A DNA stretch of 64,000 nt, from NCBI RefSeq assembly GCF_014490725.1, contig NZ_JACOQL010000005.1, positions 124,001 to 188,000 of the forward strand. Direction: 5' to 3'. A model generated the notes under the pieces. The model made no database searches. It had not been told where the DNA came from and saw nothing but the letters and a program-made list of their open reading frames with translations. The position numbers and the translations under genes are program-made. This DNA is from Paracoccus amoyensis (GTDB lineage: Bacteria; Pseudomonadota; Alphaproteobacteria; Rhodobacterales; Rhodobacteraceae). Numbering within the stretch: position 1 is the first letter of the stretch; every line of letters begins with the position of its first letter. This document shows positions 8,993 to 17,612 of the stretch, one piece after another.

Positions 8993-9565
8993 TCAGATGC
9001 CGACGGCTTCCCGCCAATGGCGGCGGCACAGCGAGACGTAAGTCTCGTTCCCGCCGACCTGCACCTGTGCGCCTTGGGTGATGGCATTGCCGTTTTCGTC
9101 GCGACGAATGACCATCGTGGCCTTCTTGCCGCAAAAGCAGATGGTGCGGACCTCTCGCATGTCGTCGGCCAAAGCCAGCAGGGCGGCAGAGCCGGGGAAC
9201 AGCTCTCCCCGGAAATCGACGCGCAGGCCGTAGCACATGACGGGGATATTCAGGTCGTCGGCCACGCGGGCCAGCTGCCAGACCTGCTCTTTGGTCAGAA
9301 ACTGCGCTTCATCAATAAAGACGCAGGCGCAATCTGCCCCGTGCGTTTCGATCAATGCGAACAGATCGGTCCCGGCGTCAAAGGTCAGCGCGTCGGCGGC
9401 AATACCGATGCGGCTGGCGATGCGGCCCCGACCGGCGCGGCTGTCCAGCGCGGCCGTCAGCAGCAGCGTCGCCATGCCGCGTTCGCGATAGTTGTAGGAC
9501 GCCTGCAAAAGCAGGGTGCTTTTGCCGGCGTTCATGGTGGAATAGTGGAAATACAGCTTGGCCAT
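8993..9565 (-). CDS. tdk: Thymidine kinase (type II, TK1-like)
   Basis: Salvage enzyme converting thymidine to dTMP; 190 aa, the usual length. The P-loop is MNAGKSTLLLQASYNY near the N-terminus. The FIDEAQFL Walker B motif lies near residue 87. The structural-zinc cysteines are visible in CFCGKKATM and the C-terminal LCRRHW. It is transcribed alone or with DUF2270 downstream. Its product feeds the same pathway as tmk. Confidence 0.94.
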   Translation of the reverse strand: MAKLYFHYSTMNAGKSTLLLQASYNYRERGMATLLLTAALDSRAGRGRIASRIGIAADALTFDAGTDLFALIETHGADCACVFIDEAQFLTKEQVWQLARVADDLNIPVMCYGLRVDFRGELFPGSAALLALADDMREVRTICFCGKKATMVIRRDENGNAITQGAQVQVGGNETYVSLCRRHWREAVGI

Positions 9566-9740
9566 GCGATCAGATAGCCGGGCGGGTATCCGCTATCAAG
9601 CGCCATCAGCCGCCTTCCAGGGCTATCCGGCTTGTCAGAATGGCGAAATTATGCGATAGGCTTTGCACGGCGGCGGGCATGATCCTCTTGGGTGCGATTT
9701 TGCGCCCCGTCTTTATCTATCAAAATACAGGTTCAATCCG

Positions 9741-10934
9741 ATGCGTGACCCGATGTTCCGCATGGCCCTGATCTTGGGTCTTCTTTCAGCCGTTGGTCCA
9801 TTTGCGATCGACATGTATCTGCCCGCGCTGCCCGAAGTTGCGCGTGATCTGCACACGGATGAGGCGACGGCCGCACTGACGTTGACATCCTATTTCATCG
9901 TCTTTGGCTTCGCTCAGATGATCTATGGTCCCATGGCGGACGCCATTGGGCGCAAAAAGCCATTGATGATCGGCGTTGGCATCTTTCTGGTGGCGACCAT
10001 ATTGGCTGCCATTGCGCCGACGATGACCGCATTGATTGCGGCGCGCGCGATGCAGGGGTTGGGCGCGGCCACATTGATGGCTGTGCCGCGCGCGGTGATC
10101 CGCGACATGGCGACCGGCCCGGCGGCGGCCAAGATCATGGCGACCATCATGATGGTCATTGCCGTGTCGCCCATGCTGGCCCCGCTAAGCGGTGCGTTCA
10201 TCATGCAATGGGGCGGCTGGCGCGAGATTTTCTGGGTGCTTGCCGCAGTCACCATCATCAGTCTGGTGCTGATCATCTTTGTGTTGCCGGAAACGCTGGC
10301 ACCGGAAAATCGTCAGCCGGTGCGGCTGGATCTGATGTTGTCGGGCGCGGGGCGTCTGCTGACAGATCGTCGCTTCATGGGGCTGACCATGATCGGCGGG
10401 TTTGGCATGGCCAGCTTTTTCGTGTTCCTGTCGGCGGCCAGCTTTGTCTATACCAAGCAATATGGCCTTAGCCCGAAGCAATTCTCGATCGCCTTTGCAG
10501 TCAATGCGATAGGGTTCTTTGCCGCATCGCAATTCGCGGGCTGGATGACGCAGAAATTCGGCATGGAGCGGGTGATTTCGGTTGCGATCACAATGTTTGC
10601 GGCGGTCGCAACGACGCTTGCCATGATTGTCGTCGCAGGCTTTGATTCCCTGCCGGTGGTCATGGTGGGATTGTTTGTCGGGAACGCCTTTCTTGGGCTG
10701 GTGATGCCCACGGCCATGGTCATGTCGCTGGATCCGCACCCGGATATCGCCGGGCTGGCCTCGTCCCTTGGCGGCACGGTCCAGATGCTGACCGGTGGCG
10801 TGATGATTGCCGCGACGGGACCGTTTCTGGACAACACCTCGTCAACCATGGTTCCGGCGATTGCGCTTTGCGCACTGCTGGGCTGGCTGGCGGCACTGCT
10901 GTCCTTGCCACGGCTGAAGCTGCGTGCGGCATAA
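9741..10934 (+). CDS. Bcr/CflA-family multidrug efflux MFS transporter
   Basis: A 397-aa, 12-helix major facilitator exporter in the drug:H+ antiporter (Bcr/CflA) group. The opening AIDMYLPALPEVARDL and the loop GPMADAIGRKKPL (motif A) are diagnostic, and motif C-like Gly/Pro residues occur in helix 5. The frame is open from 9663, but the family start MRDPMFRMALILG at 9741 is favoured because residues before it are not helix-like. A bidirectional terminator follows immediately. The substrate is not predictable. Confidence 0.88.
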   Translation: MRDPMFRMALILGLLSAVGPFAIDMYLPALPEVARDLHTDEATAALTLTSYFIVFGFAQMIYGPMADAIGRKKPLMIGVGIFLVATILAAIAPTMTALIAARAMQGLGAATLMAVPRAVIRDMATGPAAAKIMATIMMVIAVSPMLAPLSGAFIMQWGGWREIFWVLAAVTIISLVLIIFVLPETLAPENRQPVRLDLMLSGAGRLLTDRRFMGLTMIGGFGMASFFVFLSAASFVYTKQYGLSPKQFSIAFAVNAIGFFAASQFAGWMTQKFGMERVISVAITMFAAVATTLAMIVVAGFDSLPVVMVGLFVGNAFLGLVMPTAMVMSLDPHPDIAGLASSLGGTVQMLTGGVMIAATGPFLDNTSSTMVPAIALCALLGWLAALLSLPRLKLRAA

Positions 10935-10938
10935 ACAA

Positions 10939-10968
10939 AAAAGGCCGCAGAGAGATCTGCGGCCTTTT
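10939..10968. terminator. Bidirectional rho-independent terminator
   Basis: Ten-base arms AAGGCCGCAG and CTGCGGCCTT surround loop AGAGAT. There is an A run to the left and TTTT to the right. It separates the MFS gene (plus strand) from the convergent helicase gene (minus strand). Confidence 0.88.
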
Positions 10969-10973
10969 GTGTC

Positions 10974-12350
10974 TTAACCCTGAGCCTTCTGGCTTTTCGG
11001 ACGACGCGAGGGGCGGCGCGCCGGGCGTTTGTTGCCGCCATCCTGCATCGGCGGTTTGCCACCGCGACCACGCAGACCGCCACGGGACGGCTGTTGCGGC
11101 ATCGGGGGCGCTTCGCCGCCAATCACGGGAATCTGCGCCTTCATCGCCTTTTCGATTGCCCGCAATTCGCCAATCTCGGCAGGCGAACAGAAGGCGACGG
11201 CGCGGCCATCACGACCGGCGCGTGCGGTGCGGCCAATCCGATGGACATAGTTTTCCGGCACGTTCGGCAGGTCATAGTTATAGACATGCGCGACCTCTGG
11301 GATGTCCAGACCGCGTGCGGCAACGTCGGTTGCCACCAGAATCTGGGTTTCGCCCTTGCGGAACGCATCCAGCGCACGTTCGCGCTGACCCTGACTTTTG
11401 TTGCCGTGGATTGCGGCGACAGCAAAGCCCCATTTGTCCAGCAGCTTGGCCAGCTTTTCGCTGCCATGTTTGGTGCGACCAAAGACCATGGCCAACTCGC
11501 CCCGGTGCTTGGCCAGATATTCCGCCAACAGTGCGGCCTTGTCGCCTTGATTGACGAAATGAACGCCCTGGTCGATCTTTTTCGCGGCCTGTCCCGGAGG
11601 GTTCACCTGAACGCGGATCGGATCTTTCAGATAGGTGTCGGCCAGTTCTTCCATCAGCTTTGGCATGGTGGCCGAAAACAGCAAGGTCTGGCGCTGTTTC
11701 GGCAGCATCTTGGCGATCTTGCGCAGCGTGTGGATGAAGCCGATGTCCAACATCTGATCGGCCTCGTCCAGCACCAGATAGGTGGCGGCTTCAAGGCTGA
11801 TCGCACGGCGATCGATCAGGTCCATCAGACGGCCCGGCGTGGCGATCAGCACGTCAACACCGCGCGACAAACGCTCGGTCTGGACGTTGATCGAGGCGCC
11901 GCCAACGACCCGATAGCTGCGGATCGGCGTGCCTTCGGCATAGGCGTCGATATTCTGCGCGATCTGCGTCGCCAGTTCCCGCGTCGGCGCAAGGATCAGC
12001 GCACGGCAGGTCTTGGGATCGGGCTTCTTGCCGAACTTGATCAACCGGGTCAGCATCGGCAGGCCAAAGGCTGCTGTCTTGCCAGTGCCGGTCTGGGCAA
12101 GGCCCAGCACATCGCGGCCATCCACGACGGACGGGATAGCCTGTTTCTGGATCGGCGTCGGATCGGTCAGACCCATTGCCGCGATATTGGCATTGATGCG
12201 TTCATCAATACCCATGTCGAAAAAGGGACCGGTCGGCAGCGGATCGCGCGACGGGGCCTGACGCCCCGGATTGACGCGGGCGCGTTGCGGGCCGGGACGG
12301 CCCTTTGGTTTTTCGCGGCGAAAATTCCCGCGGGATTGTCTTTCTTCCAT
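10974..12350 (-). CDS. DEAD-box ATP-dependent RNA helicase (RhlE-like)
   Basis: RNA-unwinding ATPase of 458 aa. The Q motif PTPIQKQAI, motif I AQTGTGKTAAF, Ia PTRELA, II LDEADQM, III SATMP, V ARGLDIPEV and VI HRIGRTARAG are all present in order. The N-terminus (about 45 residues) and the C-terminus (Gly/Arg/Pro-rich, about 60 residues) are basic and disordered, as in RhlE/CsdA-type proteins that assist ribosome assembly and RNA decay. A partnership with RNase E (34.7 kb) is plausible but is inference only. Confidence 0.93.
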   Translation of the reverse strand: MEERQSRGNFRREKPKGRPGPQRARVNPGRQAPSRDPLPTGPFFDMGIDERINANIAAMGLTDPTPIQKQAIPSVVDGRDVLGLAQTGTGKTAAFGLPMLTRLIKFGKKPDPKTCRALILAPTRELATQIAQNIDAYAEGTPIRSYRVVGGASINVQTERLSRGVDVLIATPGRLMDLIDRRAISLEAATYLVLDEADQMLDIGFIHTLRKIAKMLPKQRQTLLFSATMPKLMEELADTYLKDPIRVQVNPPGQAAKKIDQGVHFVNQGDKAALLAEYLAKHRGELAMVFGRTKHGSEKLAKLLDKWGFAVAAIHGNKSQGQRERALDAFRKGETQILVATDVAARGLDIPEVAHVYNYDLPNVPENYVHRIGRTARAGRDGRAVAFCSPAEIGELRAIEKAMKAQIPVIGGEAPPMPQQPSRGGLRGRGGKPPMQDGGNKRPARRPSRRPKSQKAQG

Positions 12351-12575
12351 ATCAATAACTCATCCCCGCATCCCCCGTATCGGATGCAGGGCAGGGGCCA
12401 CGCGGCAATGGCGTGGCAATCAGCAGGGATGCGGGCGCGATACGAGGGTGCCCGCAAGCCTCCCCGCGTGAATGGGAAACTGGGATTGTGTCGCGCCGTT
12501 GGCGAAAAAAAATCGCGGCTGCTCACGCGGCAGCGGGCGGCGACTTGTGCCAGATGGGGTCAATCGCCCGTAAAG

Positions 12576-13025
12576 TCAAGCCCGGTCAGCCGTGTCCAGC
12601 CAGATCGTCACCGGCCCGTCATTCAGAAGCCGCACCTTCATATCCGCGCCGAATTCGCCGGTTTCGACGGGAATACCCTGTTTGCGCAGGCTTTCGGCAA
12701 AATGCTGATACAGCTGCTGGCCTATCTCGGGAGCGGCGGCGCTGGAAAAGCCGGGGCGGTTGCCGGTGCGCGTGTCGGCGGCGAGTGTGAACTGGCTGAT
12801 GACCAATGCGCTGCGGCCCGTATCAAGCACCGACCGGTTCATCCGCTCCTGATCGTCGCGAAAAATCCGCAGCTTGGCGACGCGGGCGGCGAGTTTGTCG
12901 GCAGCACTTTCATCATCACCCTGCATCGCGCAGACCAGAACCAGCAGTCCGGGGCCAGTCTGGCCAATGATCTGACCTTCTACCTCGACCGAGGCTTCGG
13001 TGACGCGTTGGATCAAGGCACGCAT
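12576..13025 (-). CDS. dtd: D-aminoacyl-tRNA deacylase
   Basis: Hydrolyses D-amino acids wrongly attached to tRNA; 149 aa, the standard length. The family start [15 protein letters not shown] is present, as are [17 protein letters not shown] and the C-terminal [11 protein letters not shown] holding the Gly-Pro gatekeeper. A small membrane-protein gene lies 9 bases upstream on the same strand and probably shares its transcript. The 225 bases downstream, before the helicase start, show no gene. Confidence 0.94.
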   Translation of the reverse strand: MRALIQRVTEASVEVEGQIIGQTGPGLLVLVCAMQGDDESAADKLAARVAKLRIFRDDQERMNRSVLDTGRSALVISQFTLAADTRTGNRPGFSSAAAPEIGQQLYQHFAESLRKQGIPVETGEFGADMKVRLLNDGPVTIWLDTADRA

Positions 13026-13034
13026 CAGAACACC

Positions 13035-13262
13035 TTACGGGGCCAGGAAGATGCCGACGACCACCAGCATGAGGCCGATGCTCGAGGCGGCCAGCGCGGC
13101 CATGTTCACGGCCACGGCTCGCTGCATCCGGGCGCGTAGCTGGACATCATCCAGACCAGCATTACGGGCGCGCGACACGGTGATGATGCACCAGATCAGC
13201 GCGGCCAGACCAACCAGCGTCAGTATTGCGCCGCCCCAGATAAGGCCGTCAAAGATTGTCAT
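13035..13262 (-). CDS. Small two-helix membrane protein of unknown function
   Basis: A 75-aa product beginning MTIFDGLIWGGAIL. Two hydrophobic segments (about residues 5-27 and 50-73) flank a short polar loop, RARNAGLDDVQLRARMQR, which resembles DUF-type helical-hairpin proteins of Rhodobacteraceae. The start at 13262 is chosen because AAGGA lies just upstream; the longer frame to 13316 has no such site. It is probably co-transcribed with dtd. I cannot name a family. Confidence 0.7.
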   Translation of the reverse strand: MTIFDGLIWGGAILTLVGLAALIWCIITVSRARNAGLDDVQLRARMQRAVAVNMAALAASSIGLMLVVVGIFLAP

Positions 13263-13390
13263 AGCGGTTTCCTTCGCCGATCGGCATTGCTGAAACCGGC
13301 CTAGCGGCGATTGCACCCCGGAACAAGACCGCCTAACAGTCTGCCGCAGAAATGAGGCAGGCCGAACAGCCGAACAAGGGAAAAAACGCC

Positions 13391-13642
13391 ATGCAGGACG
13401 ATCACGCCTATAGCGTCGCCGCCGACGAACTGCGTCAGTTCATCGAGCAATTCGAACAGCTTGAAGCCGAAAAGAAAGACATCGCCGAACGCCAGAAAGA
13501 GGTCATGGCCGAAGCCAAGGCCCGCGGTTACGACACCAAGGTGATGAAAAAGATCGTCGCCCTGCGCAAACGCGACCGTGATGATGTGGCCGAGGAAGAA
13601 GCCATCCTTGAAATGTACAAGACCGCCTTGGGGATGGGCTGA
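13391..13642 (+). CDS. gapR: GapR-like nucleoid-associated protein (DUF2312)
   Basis: An 83-aa DNA-binding protein of the alphaproteobacterial DUF2312/GapR family. In Caulobacter it binds AT-rich, overtwisted DNA ahead of replication and transcription. The protein is almost entirely helical, with the coiled region ELRQFIEQFEQLEAEKKDI and the conserved ARGYDTKVMKKIVALRKRD. The start at 13391 follows AAGGGA; an in-frame ATG at 13352 is less likely. A GC-rich terminator follows directly. It is a single-gene transcript. Confidence 0.92.
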   Translation: MQDDHAYSVAADELRQFIEQFEQLEAEKKDIAERQKEVMAEAKARGYDTKVMKKIVALRKRDRDDVAEEEAILEMYKTALGMG

Positions 13643-13648
13643 CCGAAG

Positions 13649-13671
13649 GGGCGGGGAACCCCGCCCTTTTT
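13649..13671 (+). terminator. Rho-independent terminator after gapR
   Basis: GGGCGGGG and CCCCGCCC face each other with a very tight loop, followed by TTTTTGTTTT. It lies 7 bases after the gapR stop. Confidence 0.88.
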
Positions 13672-13722
13672 GTTTTCATGCCTGATGATACGGCCGCATC
13701 ATGATACGACTGCATCGCAGGC

Positions 13723-14616
13723 CTAATGCTGCGCCGATGCCGCGGGCAAGATAAACTCGACGCCCGGCAGGACCGCGATTTCACCCACATCGTTGCGGTA
13801 ATTCTGCGTCATCTGATCGACCAGTTCCTGTGTCCATGCCGGCAGGTCTATCTGCATGTCCAGTTCATCCGGGCGGGCATGGCGTGCCAGGATCTGCGAA
13901 CTGATCGCACGGCGCTGCATGATCGACAGGTTGTCGCGGTCGCCGATTTCGCTTTTCAGCTGTGCGTTGCCTTCGTCGCTCAGCAGTTCCTGCAAATAGG
14001 TCAAGCCGCCAGCCAATGGTGCATCCAGCGGAATGTCGGCCATCAATCGAACAACCTCTGGCCAGACCAGCGGAACATCTTCGTGGCACCAGACCACAAT
14101 CCGGCGGCCCTGCGCTGCGGCAACCAGGCGTCGGATTGCATCGCGCCATCGCAGGTCCAGCGGGTGCTGACCCTGCATCAGATTGTGATACCCACCCCCC
14201 GCAAATAGCGGCAGGATATCCGGAATCAGCGTGGCCGGATTGCGGAGGCCGACAAAAAATTCCGTTTCCGCCTGAGGAAACAGATTTGCCAACGCCGCGC
14301 AACGAGAGCCGATTTGTGTATAAAGCCCCTCTTTGCTGACCGCACGACCGACAGCCCCCATGAAGGTGGGCGATGAGAACAAGACCCGTTGAGGATCTTC
14401 GGTCTCAAGCACAGCGTCCAGCATGATCTGAACCATCTCTGGCGTGGCCCGGCCGCCGTTCAGCGACATCAGCGCATCTTCGAACAGGCCGCGATGACGG
14501 TTGGGCGTGACCACTTCGGTCTGGTGCTTCATCAGCCAGGCGCGATTGTTCACCAGCGTTTTCAACAGCCTGTCGCCATCTGTGCCATGCACCCCAACGT
14601 GAAAGACCATCTGCAT
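13723..14616 (-). CDS. Conserved-looking protein of unknown function
   Basis: A 297-aa soluble protein beginning MQMVFHVGVHGTDGDRLLK, with GAGGG just upstream of the start. The HVGVHGTDGD opening recalls a nucleotide or sulfotransferase-type P-loop but lacks a clear GxxxxGK[ST], and later segments (RIVVWCHEDVPLVWPEVVRL) look like an alpha/beta fold. It has no signal peptide or helix. It stands alone, convergent to gapR, with tRNA-Thr behind it. Sulfotransferase-like folding is a weak guess, and no function is assigned. Confidence 0.7.
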   Translation of the reverse strand: MQMVFHVGVHGTDGDRLLKTLVNNRAWLMKHQTEVVTPNRHRGLFEDALMSLNGGRATPEMVQIMLDAVLETEDPQRVLFSSPTFMGAVGRAVSKEGLYTQIGSRCAALANLFPQAETEFFVGLRNPATLIPDILPLFAGGGYHNLMQGQHPLDLRWRDAIRRLVAAAQGRRIVVWCHEDVPLVWPEVVRLMADIPLDAPLAGGLTYLQELLSDEGNAQLKSEIGDRDNLSIMQRRAISSQILARHARPDELDMQIDLPAWTQELVDQMTQNYRNDVGEIAVLPGVEFILPAASAQH

Positions 14617-14769
14617 CTGCGACCCTCGTTTCGTCTTGTTGCGACCTGTTTGGCGACAGTGCGCAGATTAGCGGTGGAACAGGCGCAGTCAAATTGCTTT
14701 CGGCGACGTTTTATATCGCATTTGCATGGCTTGCGCGCGGGCGGTTCACCGTGATAATAGACCGCCAAT

Positions 14770-14845
14770 GCCGTCATAGCTCAGTTGGTAGAGCGTCTGA
14801 TTTGTAATCAGGGGGTCCGGGGTTCAAGTCCTCGTGGCGGCACCA
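14770..14845 (+). tRNA. tRNA-Thr (anticodon TGT)
   Basis: A full cloverleaf folds here. The acceptor arms are GCCGTCA and TGGCGGC (one G-T pair), the D arm GCTC...GAGC, and the anticodon stem TCTGA/TCAGG with loop TTTGTAA. The variable loop has 5 bases and the T arm is CGGGG-TTCAAGT-CCTCG. The CCA end is encoded (14843-14845). Anticodon TGT reads ACA and other ACN threonine codons. Confidence 0.97.
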
Positions 14846-14869
14846 GTTTTCAATCCGCTACTGGTTTTT
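14842..14869 (+). terminator. Possible weak terminator after tRNA-Thr
   Basis: ACCAG (which includes the tRNA CCA end) can pair with CTGGT at 14861-14865 across a 14-base loop, followed by TTTTTG. The stem is only 5 bp and would compete with the tRNA fold, so this is tentative. Confidence 0.3.
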
Positions 14870-14916
14870 GTCGCGCTTTTGTTGCATAGCGCGGCGGACG
14901 ACATATTTTTGGCCCC

Positions 14917-15897
14917 ATGACGACACTCAACGAAGCGGCGCGGCTTAGCGTTGCCCCCATGATGGACTGGACCGACCGCAACTGCCGGGTATTTCACCGG
15001 CTGATATCGCGTCGTGCGCTGTTGTATACAGAGATGGTCACCGCTGCGGCGATTGTTCATGGGGACCGGGGGCGGTTGCTGGATTATGACGCGACCGAAC
15101 ATCCGGTCGCGCTGCAGGTCGGTGGGTCCGATCCGGTTGAACTGCAAGAGGCGACCCGGATTGCAACCGATTGGGGCTATGATGAGATCAACCTGAATGT
15201 CGGTTGCCCCAGTGACCGGGTGCAGTCGGGTTGTTTCGGGGCAGTGCTGATGAAATCCCCCCATCTGGTGGCTGAATGCGTGCAGGCCATGCAACAGGTC
15301 AGCCCGGTCGAGGTGACGGTGAAATGTCGCATCGGCGTCGATGATCAAGAACCGGTCGACGTGTTGCCGGCGTTCATCGAAACCATGCAGGCAGCTGGCG
15401 TGCGCCGGCTGACGATCCATGCACGCAAGGCGTGGCTGCAAGGGTTAAGCCCGCGTGAAAACCGCGAAGTTCCACCACTTGATTACCCGCTTGTCCATGA
15501 CATGAAGACGCGCTTTCCCGATTTGCATCTGTCGATCAATGGCGGCATTGCCAGTTTTGATGCGGTGAGGGATCATTTGCAGGTCATGGATGGGGTGATG
15601 ATCGGGCGCGCGGCCTATCACCAGCCTTGGGATATGCTGGGGCGGGCCGACGGCCTGTGGGGGGAAAAGCCCCCATTCGACAATCCTTCGGATATCGCGC
15701 TGGCGATGCGGCCGCTGATTCAGGCGCATTTGTGCGGCGGTGGGCGCTTGCATCAATTCACGCGGCACATGCTGGGCCTGTTTCACGGTATGCCCGGTGC
15801 GCGTGGCTGGAAACGCACCCTGTCCGAGGGCGCGTCAAAGGGCGGGATCGAGGTTTATGACGCCGCCCTTCGGCAGGTCACGCAACTTGCGGCCTAG
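14917..15897 (+). CDS. dusA: tRNA-dihydrouridine synthase, DusA type
   Basis: FMN enzyme that reduces uridine in the tRNA D-loop; 326 aa. The DusA opening [16 protein letters not shown], the LQVGGSDP strand, [19 protein letters not shown] with the catalytic Cys, and the C-terminal [13 protein letters not shown] and NGGI flavin-phosphate region are visible. It starts 71 bases after the tRNA gene. Its 3' end overlaps the convergent bioB by 20 bases. Confidence 0.94.
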   Translation: MTTLNEAARLSVAPMMDWTDRNCRVFHRLISRRALLYTEMVTAAAIVHGDRGRLLDYDATEHPVALQVGGSDPVELQEATRIATDWGYDEINLNVGCPSDRVQSGCFGAVLMKSPHLVAECVQAMQQVSPVEVTVKCRIGVDDQEPVDVLPAFIETMQAAGVRRLTIHARKAWLQGLSPRENREVPPLDYPLVHDMKTRFPDLHLSINGGIASFDAVRDHLQVMDGVMIGRAAYHQPWDMLGRADGLWGEKPPFDNPSDIALAMRPLIQAHLCGGGRLHQFTRHMLGLFHGMPGARGWKRTLSEGASKGGIEVYDAALRQVTQLAA

Positions 15898-16858
15898 ATG
15901 ATTTTTCCGATTCATGGGCGGTCAGGGCATTCAGAAGCTCGGCATCATCGCCGATCCCTGCATTGGGGGTCGTCAACAGCGTGTCTCCGTAAAAGATTGA
16001 ATTCGCACCGGCGACCAGACACAGAATCTGCGCCTCGCGGTTCAGGCTGGCGCGACCTGCGGACAGGCGAACGGTAGTTCCCGGCATGACAATGCGCGTT
16101 GTCGCAACCATGCGCACCAGCTCCAGCGGGTCGATCCGGGGTCGATCCTGTAGCGGGGTTCCCGCGACGGGAACCAGCGCGTTGATTGGCACGCTTTCGG
16201 GATGGGGCTGCATCTGCGCCAGAACCTGCAACATCGACGCGCGATCACGCACCGTTTCGCCCATGCCGATGATGCCGCCACAGCAAAGCTCGATTCCATA
16301 GGCACGGACCGTGGCCAGCGTATCAAGCCGGTCGGCATAGGTCCGGGTGGTGATGATTTTGCCGTAAAATTCGGGGCTTGTGTCAAGATTGTGGTTATAG
16401 GCGGTCAGCCCGGCTTCGGCCAACCGTTGCGCCTGATGCGGTTTCAGCATGCCCAGCGTGACGCAGGCTTCCATGCCCAGTTCGCGCACGCCCCGGACCA
16501 TTTGCAGCACAGCGTCAAATTCGGCGCCGTCGCGCACCTGCCGCCATGCGGCGCCCATGCAAAAACGATCTGCCCCGGCATTCCTGGCGCGGGCAGCCAT
16601 GCCGACCACCTTCTCCGGGTCCATCAGCCTGTCGCGGGTCAGCTCAACCTCTTTGTGATGGGCCGATTGCGGGCAATAGGCGCAGTTTTCCGGGCAGCCG
16701 CCAGTCTTGATCGACAGCAGGCTGGCCCTTTGCACATGATTGGGATCGTGGTGCAGACGGTGGACGGTATTGGCGCGCCCAATCAGTTCCAGCAGAGGCA
16801 GGTTGTGGATCTCTGCAATCTGATCCACGGTCCAGTCATATTTTTTCGTGTCCAGCAT
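15878..16858 (-). CDS. bioB: Biotin synthase
   Basis: Radical-SAM enzyme that inserts sulfur into dethiobiotin; 326 aa. The radical-SAM cysteines lie in [13 protein letters not shown], and the downstream FCMGAAWR and [12 protein letters not shown] segments are family signatures. The conserved [16 protein letters not shown] near the C-terminus binds SAM and substrate. The start codon overlaps the stop of bioY by one base, so the two are translationally coupled and share the BioR-controlled promoter. No bioF, bioA or bioD gene is in the window. Confidence 0.96.
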   Translation of the reverse strand: MLDTKKYDWTVDQIAEIHNLPLLELIGRANTVHRLHHDPNHVQRASLLSIKTGGCPENCAYCPQSAHHKEVELTRDRLMDPEKVVGMAARARNAGADRFCMGAAWRQVRDGAEFDAVLQMVRGVRELGMEACVTLGMLKPHQAQRLAEAGLTAYNHNLDTSPEFYGKIITTRTYADRLDTLATVRAYGIELCCGGIIGMGETVRDRASMLQVLAQMQPHPESVPINALVPVAGTPLQDRPRIDPLELVRMVATTRIVMPGTTVRLSAGRASLNREAQILCLVAGANSIFYGDTLLTTPNAGIGDDAELLNALTAHESEKSSRPQVA

Positions 16859-17442
16859 CAGGCGTCGCCCCGCAAGCGCTGAAGGAGGGGCGGAATGGCA
16901 CTGGCGCCAAATGCGACGATGCCGATCTTGGCCAGATCGCCCAGCACGAAGGGTGCAAAACCAAGGGCGAAAACTTTGTTAGCAGGCACGAATTGCGCCA
17001 GCCAGAACAGTCCGCAGATATATATGACGACCAGCCCGGCCAGCATGGCAAGCGTGCGGCCGACGATACCGCGACCAAGGGCCAGCCATCCGGTCAGCGC
17101 CGAGGCGAGCAGGAACCCAAGCAGATAACCCCCGGTCGGCCCGACCATGTAGGCAAGGCCCAGTCCACGTTCGGGCGTGCCGGAAAAGACGGGCAGCCCT
17201 GCCGCGCCCGCGCCCAGATAGGCGACAAAGATCGCCGTCGCGATGCGTGGGCCAAGCAGGACAGCAAAAGCCATGACCGCCATCGTGTGCAGGGTCATGG
17301 GAACCGGCCAGAACGGGATTTGTGTATGGGCCGCAAGCGTCATTAGCGCGACACCCGTCACAATGCCCGCGAAAAGCCGCATGTGCGGGGTGGATTTGCT
17401 GTGGATTGCAGAAATGCTGCGGGTCAGCGAGCCGGTTTTCAT
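16858..17442 (-). CDS. bioY: Biotin transporter substrate-binding (S) component BioY
   Basis: Integral membrane biotin-uptake protein of 194 aa with six helices. The BioY signature is clear: [27 protein letters not shown] and a GxxxG-rich first half. The start at 17442 follows AGGAA, whereas the longer frame to 17514 reads through an operator. It is the first gene of a bioY-bioB operon. No ECF ATPase or bioN gene is adjacent, so it may work alone or with a shared energizing module. Two BioR-type boxes precede it. Confidence 0.93.
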   Translation of the reverse strand: MKTGSLTRSISAIHSKSTPHMRLFAGIVTGVALMTLAAHTQIPFWPVPMTLHTMAVMAFAVLLGPRIATAIFVAYLGAGAAGLPVFSGTPERGLGLAYMVGPTGGYLLGFLLASALTGWLALGRGIVGRTLAMLAGLVVIYICGLFWLAQFVPANKVFALGFAPFVLGDLAKIGIVAFGASAIPPLLQRLRGDA

Positions 17443-17455
17443 GAGATTTCCTGAA

Positions 17456-17465
17456 TTATAGATAA
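17456..17465. promoter_or_regulatory. BioR operator, proximal copy
   Basis: TTATAGATAA matches the alphaproteobacterial BioR consensus TTATMKATAA exactly. It lies 13 bases before the bioY start, over the region just upstream of its ribosome site. BioR is a GntR-type repressor of biotin genes; no bioR gene is in the window. Confidence 0.85.
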
Positions 17466-17528
17466 TATGGCGATTCCATTTTGGTATCTGGCCAGGCCTA
17501 TCGCTTGTCGGCAAGGAATAATTAAAAA

Positions 17529-17538
17529 TTATAGATAA
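17529..17538. promoter_or_regulatory. BioR operator, distal copy
   Basis: This is a second exact TTATAGATAA, 73 bases from the first and about 87 bases before bioY. On the bioY strand the box contains TATAAT, so it probably covers the -10 element and directly blocks the promoter. Confidence 0.85.
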
Positions 17539-17550
17539 TTTTGAATATGC

Positions 17551-17580
17551 GAAAAAAAAGGCGCAGATGGTGCTGCGCCT
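17551..17580 (-). terminator. Rho-independent terminator after mazG
   Basis: Eight-base arms AGGCGCAG and CTGCGCCT enclose loop ATGGTG. On the minus strand the stem is followed by eight T (A run 17552-17559). It lies between mazG (ends 17613) and the bioY promoter. Confidence 0.85.
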
Positions 17581-17612
17581 TTGTCGGTGTGGCTGTGAAA
17601 AGGGTGCGCTCC

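Noticed and set aside
11094..13139. A 681-codon plus-strand frame across the helicase and dtd
   Set aside because: It is antisense to two clear genes and their gap, with no recognisable domain.
14617..14769. Possible integration site at tRNA-Thr
   Set aside because: No integrase, no repeated tRNA 3' end nearby, and dusA follows directly, so no element is inserted here.
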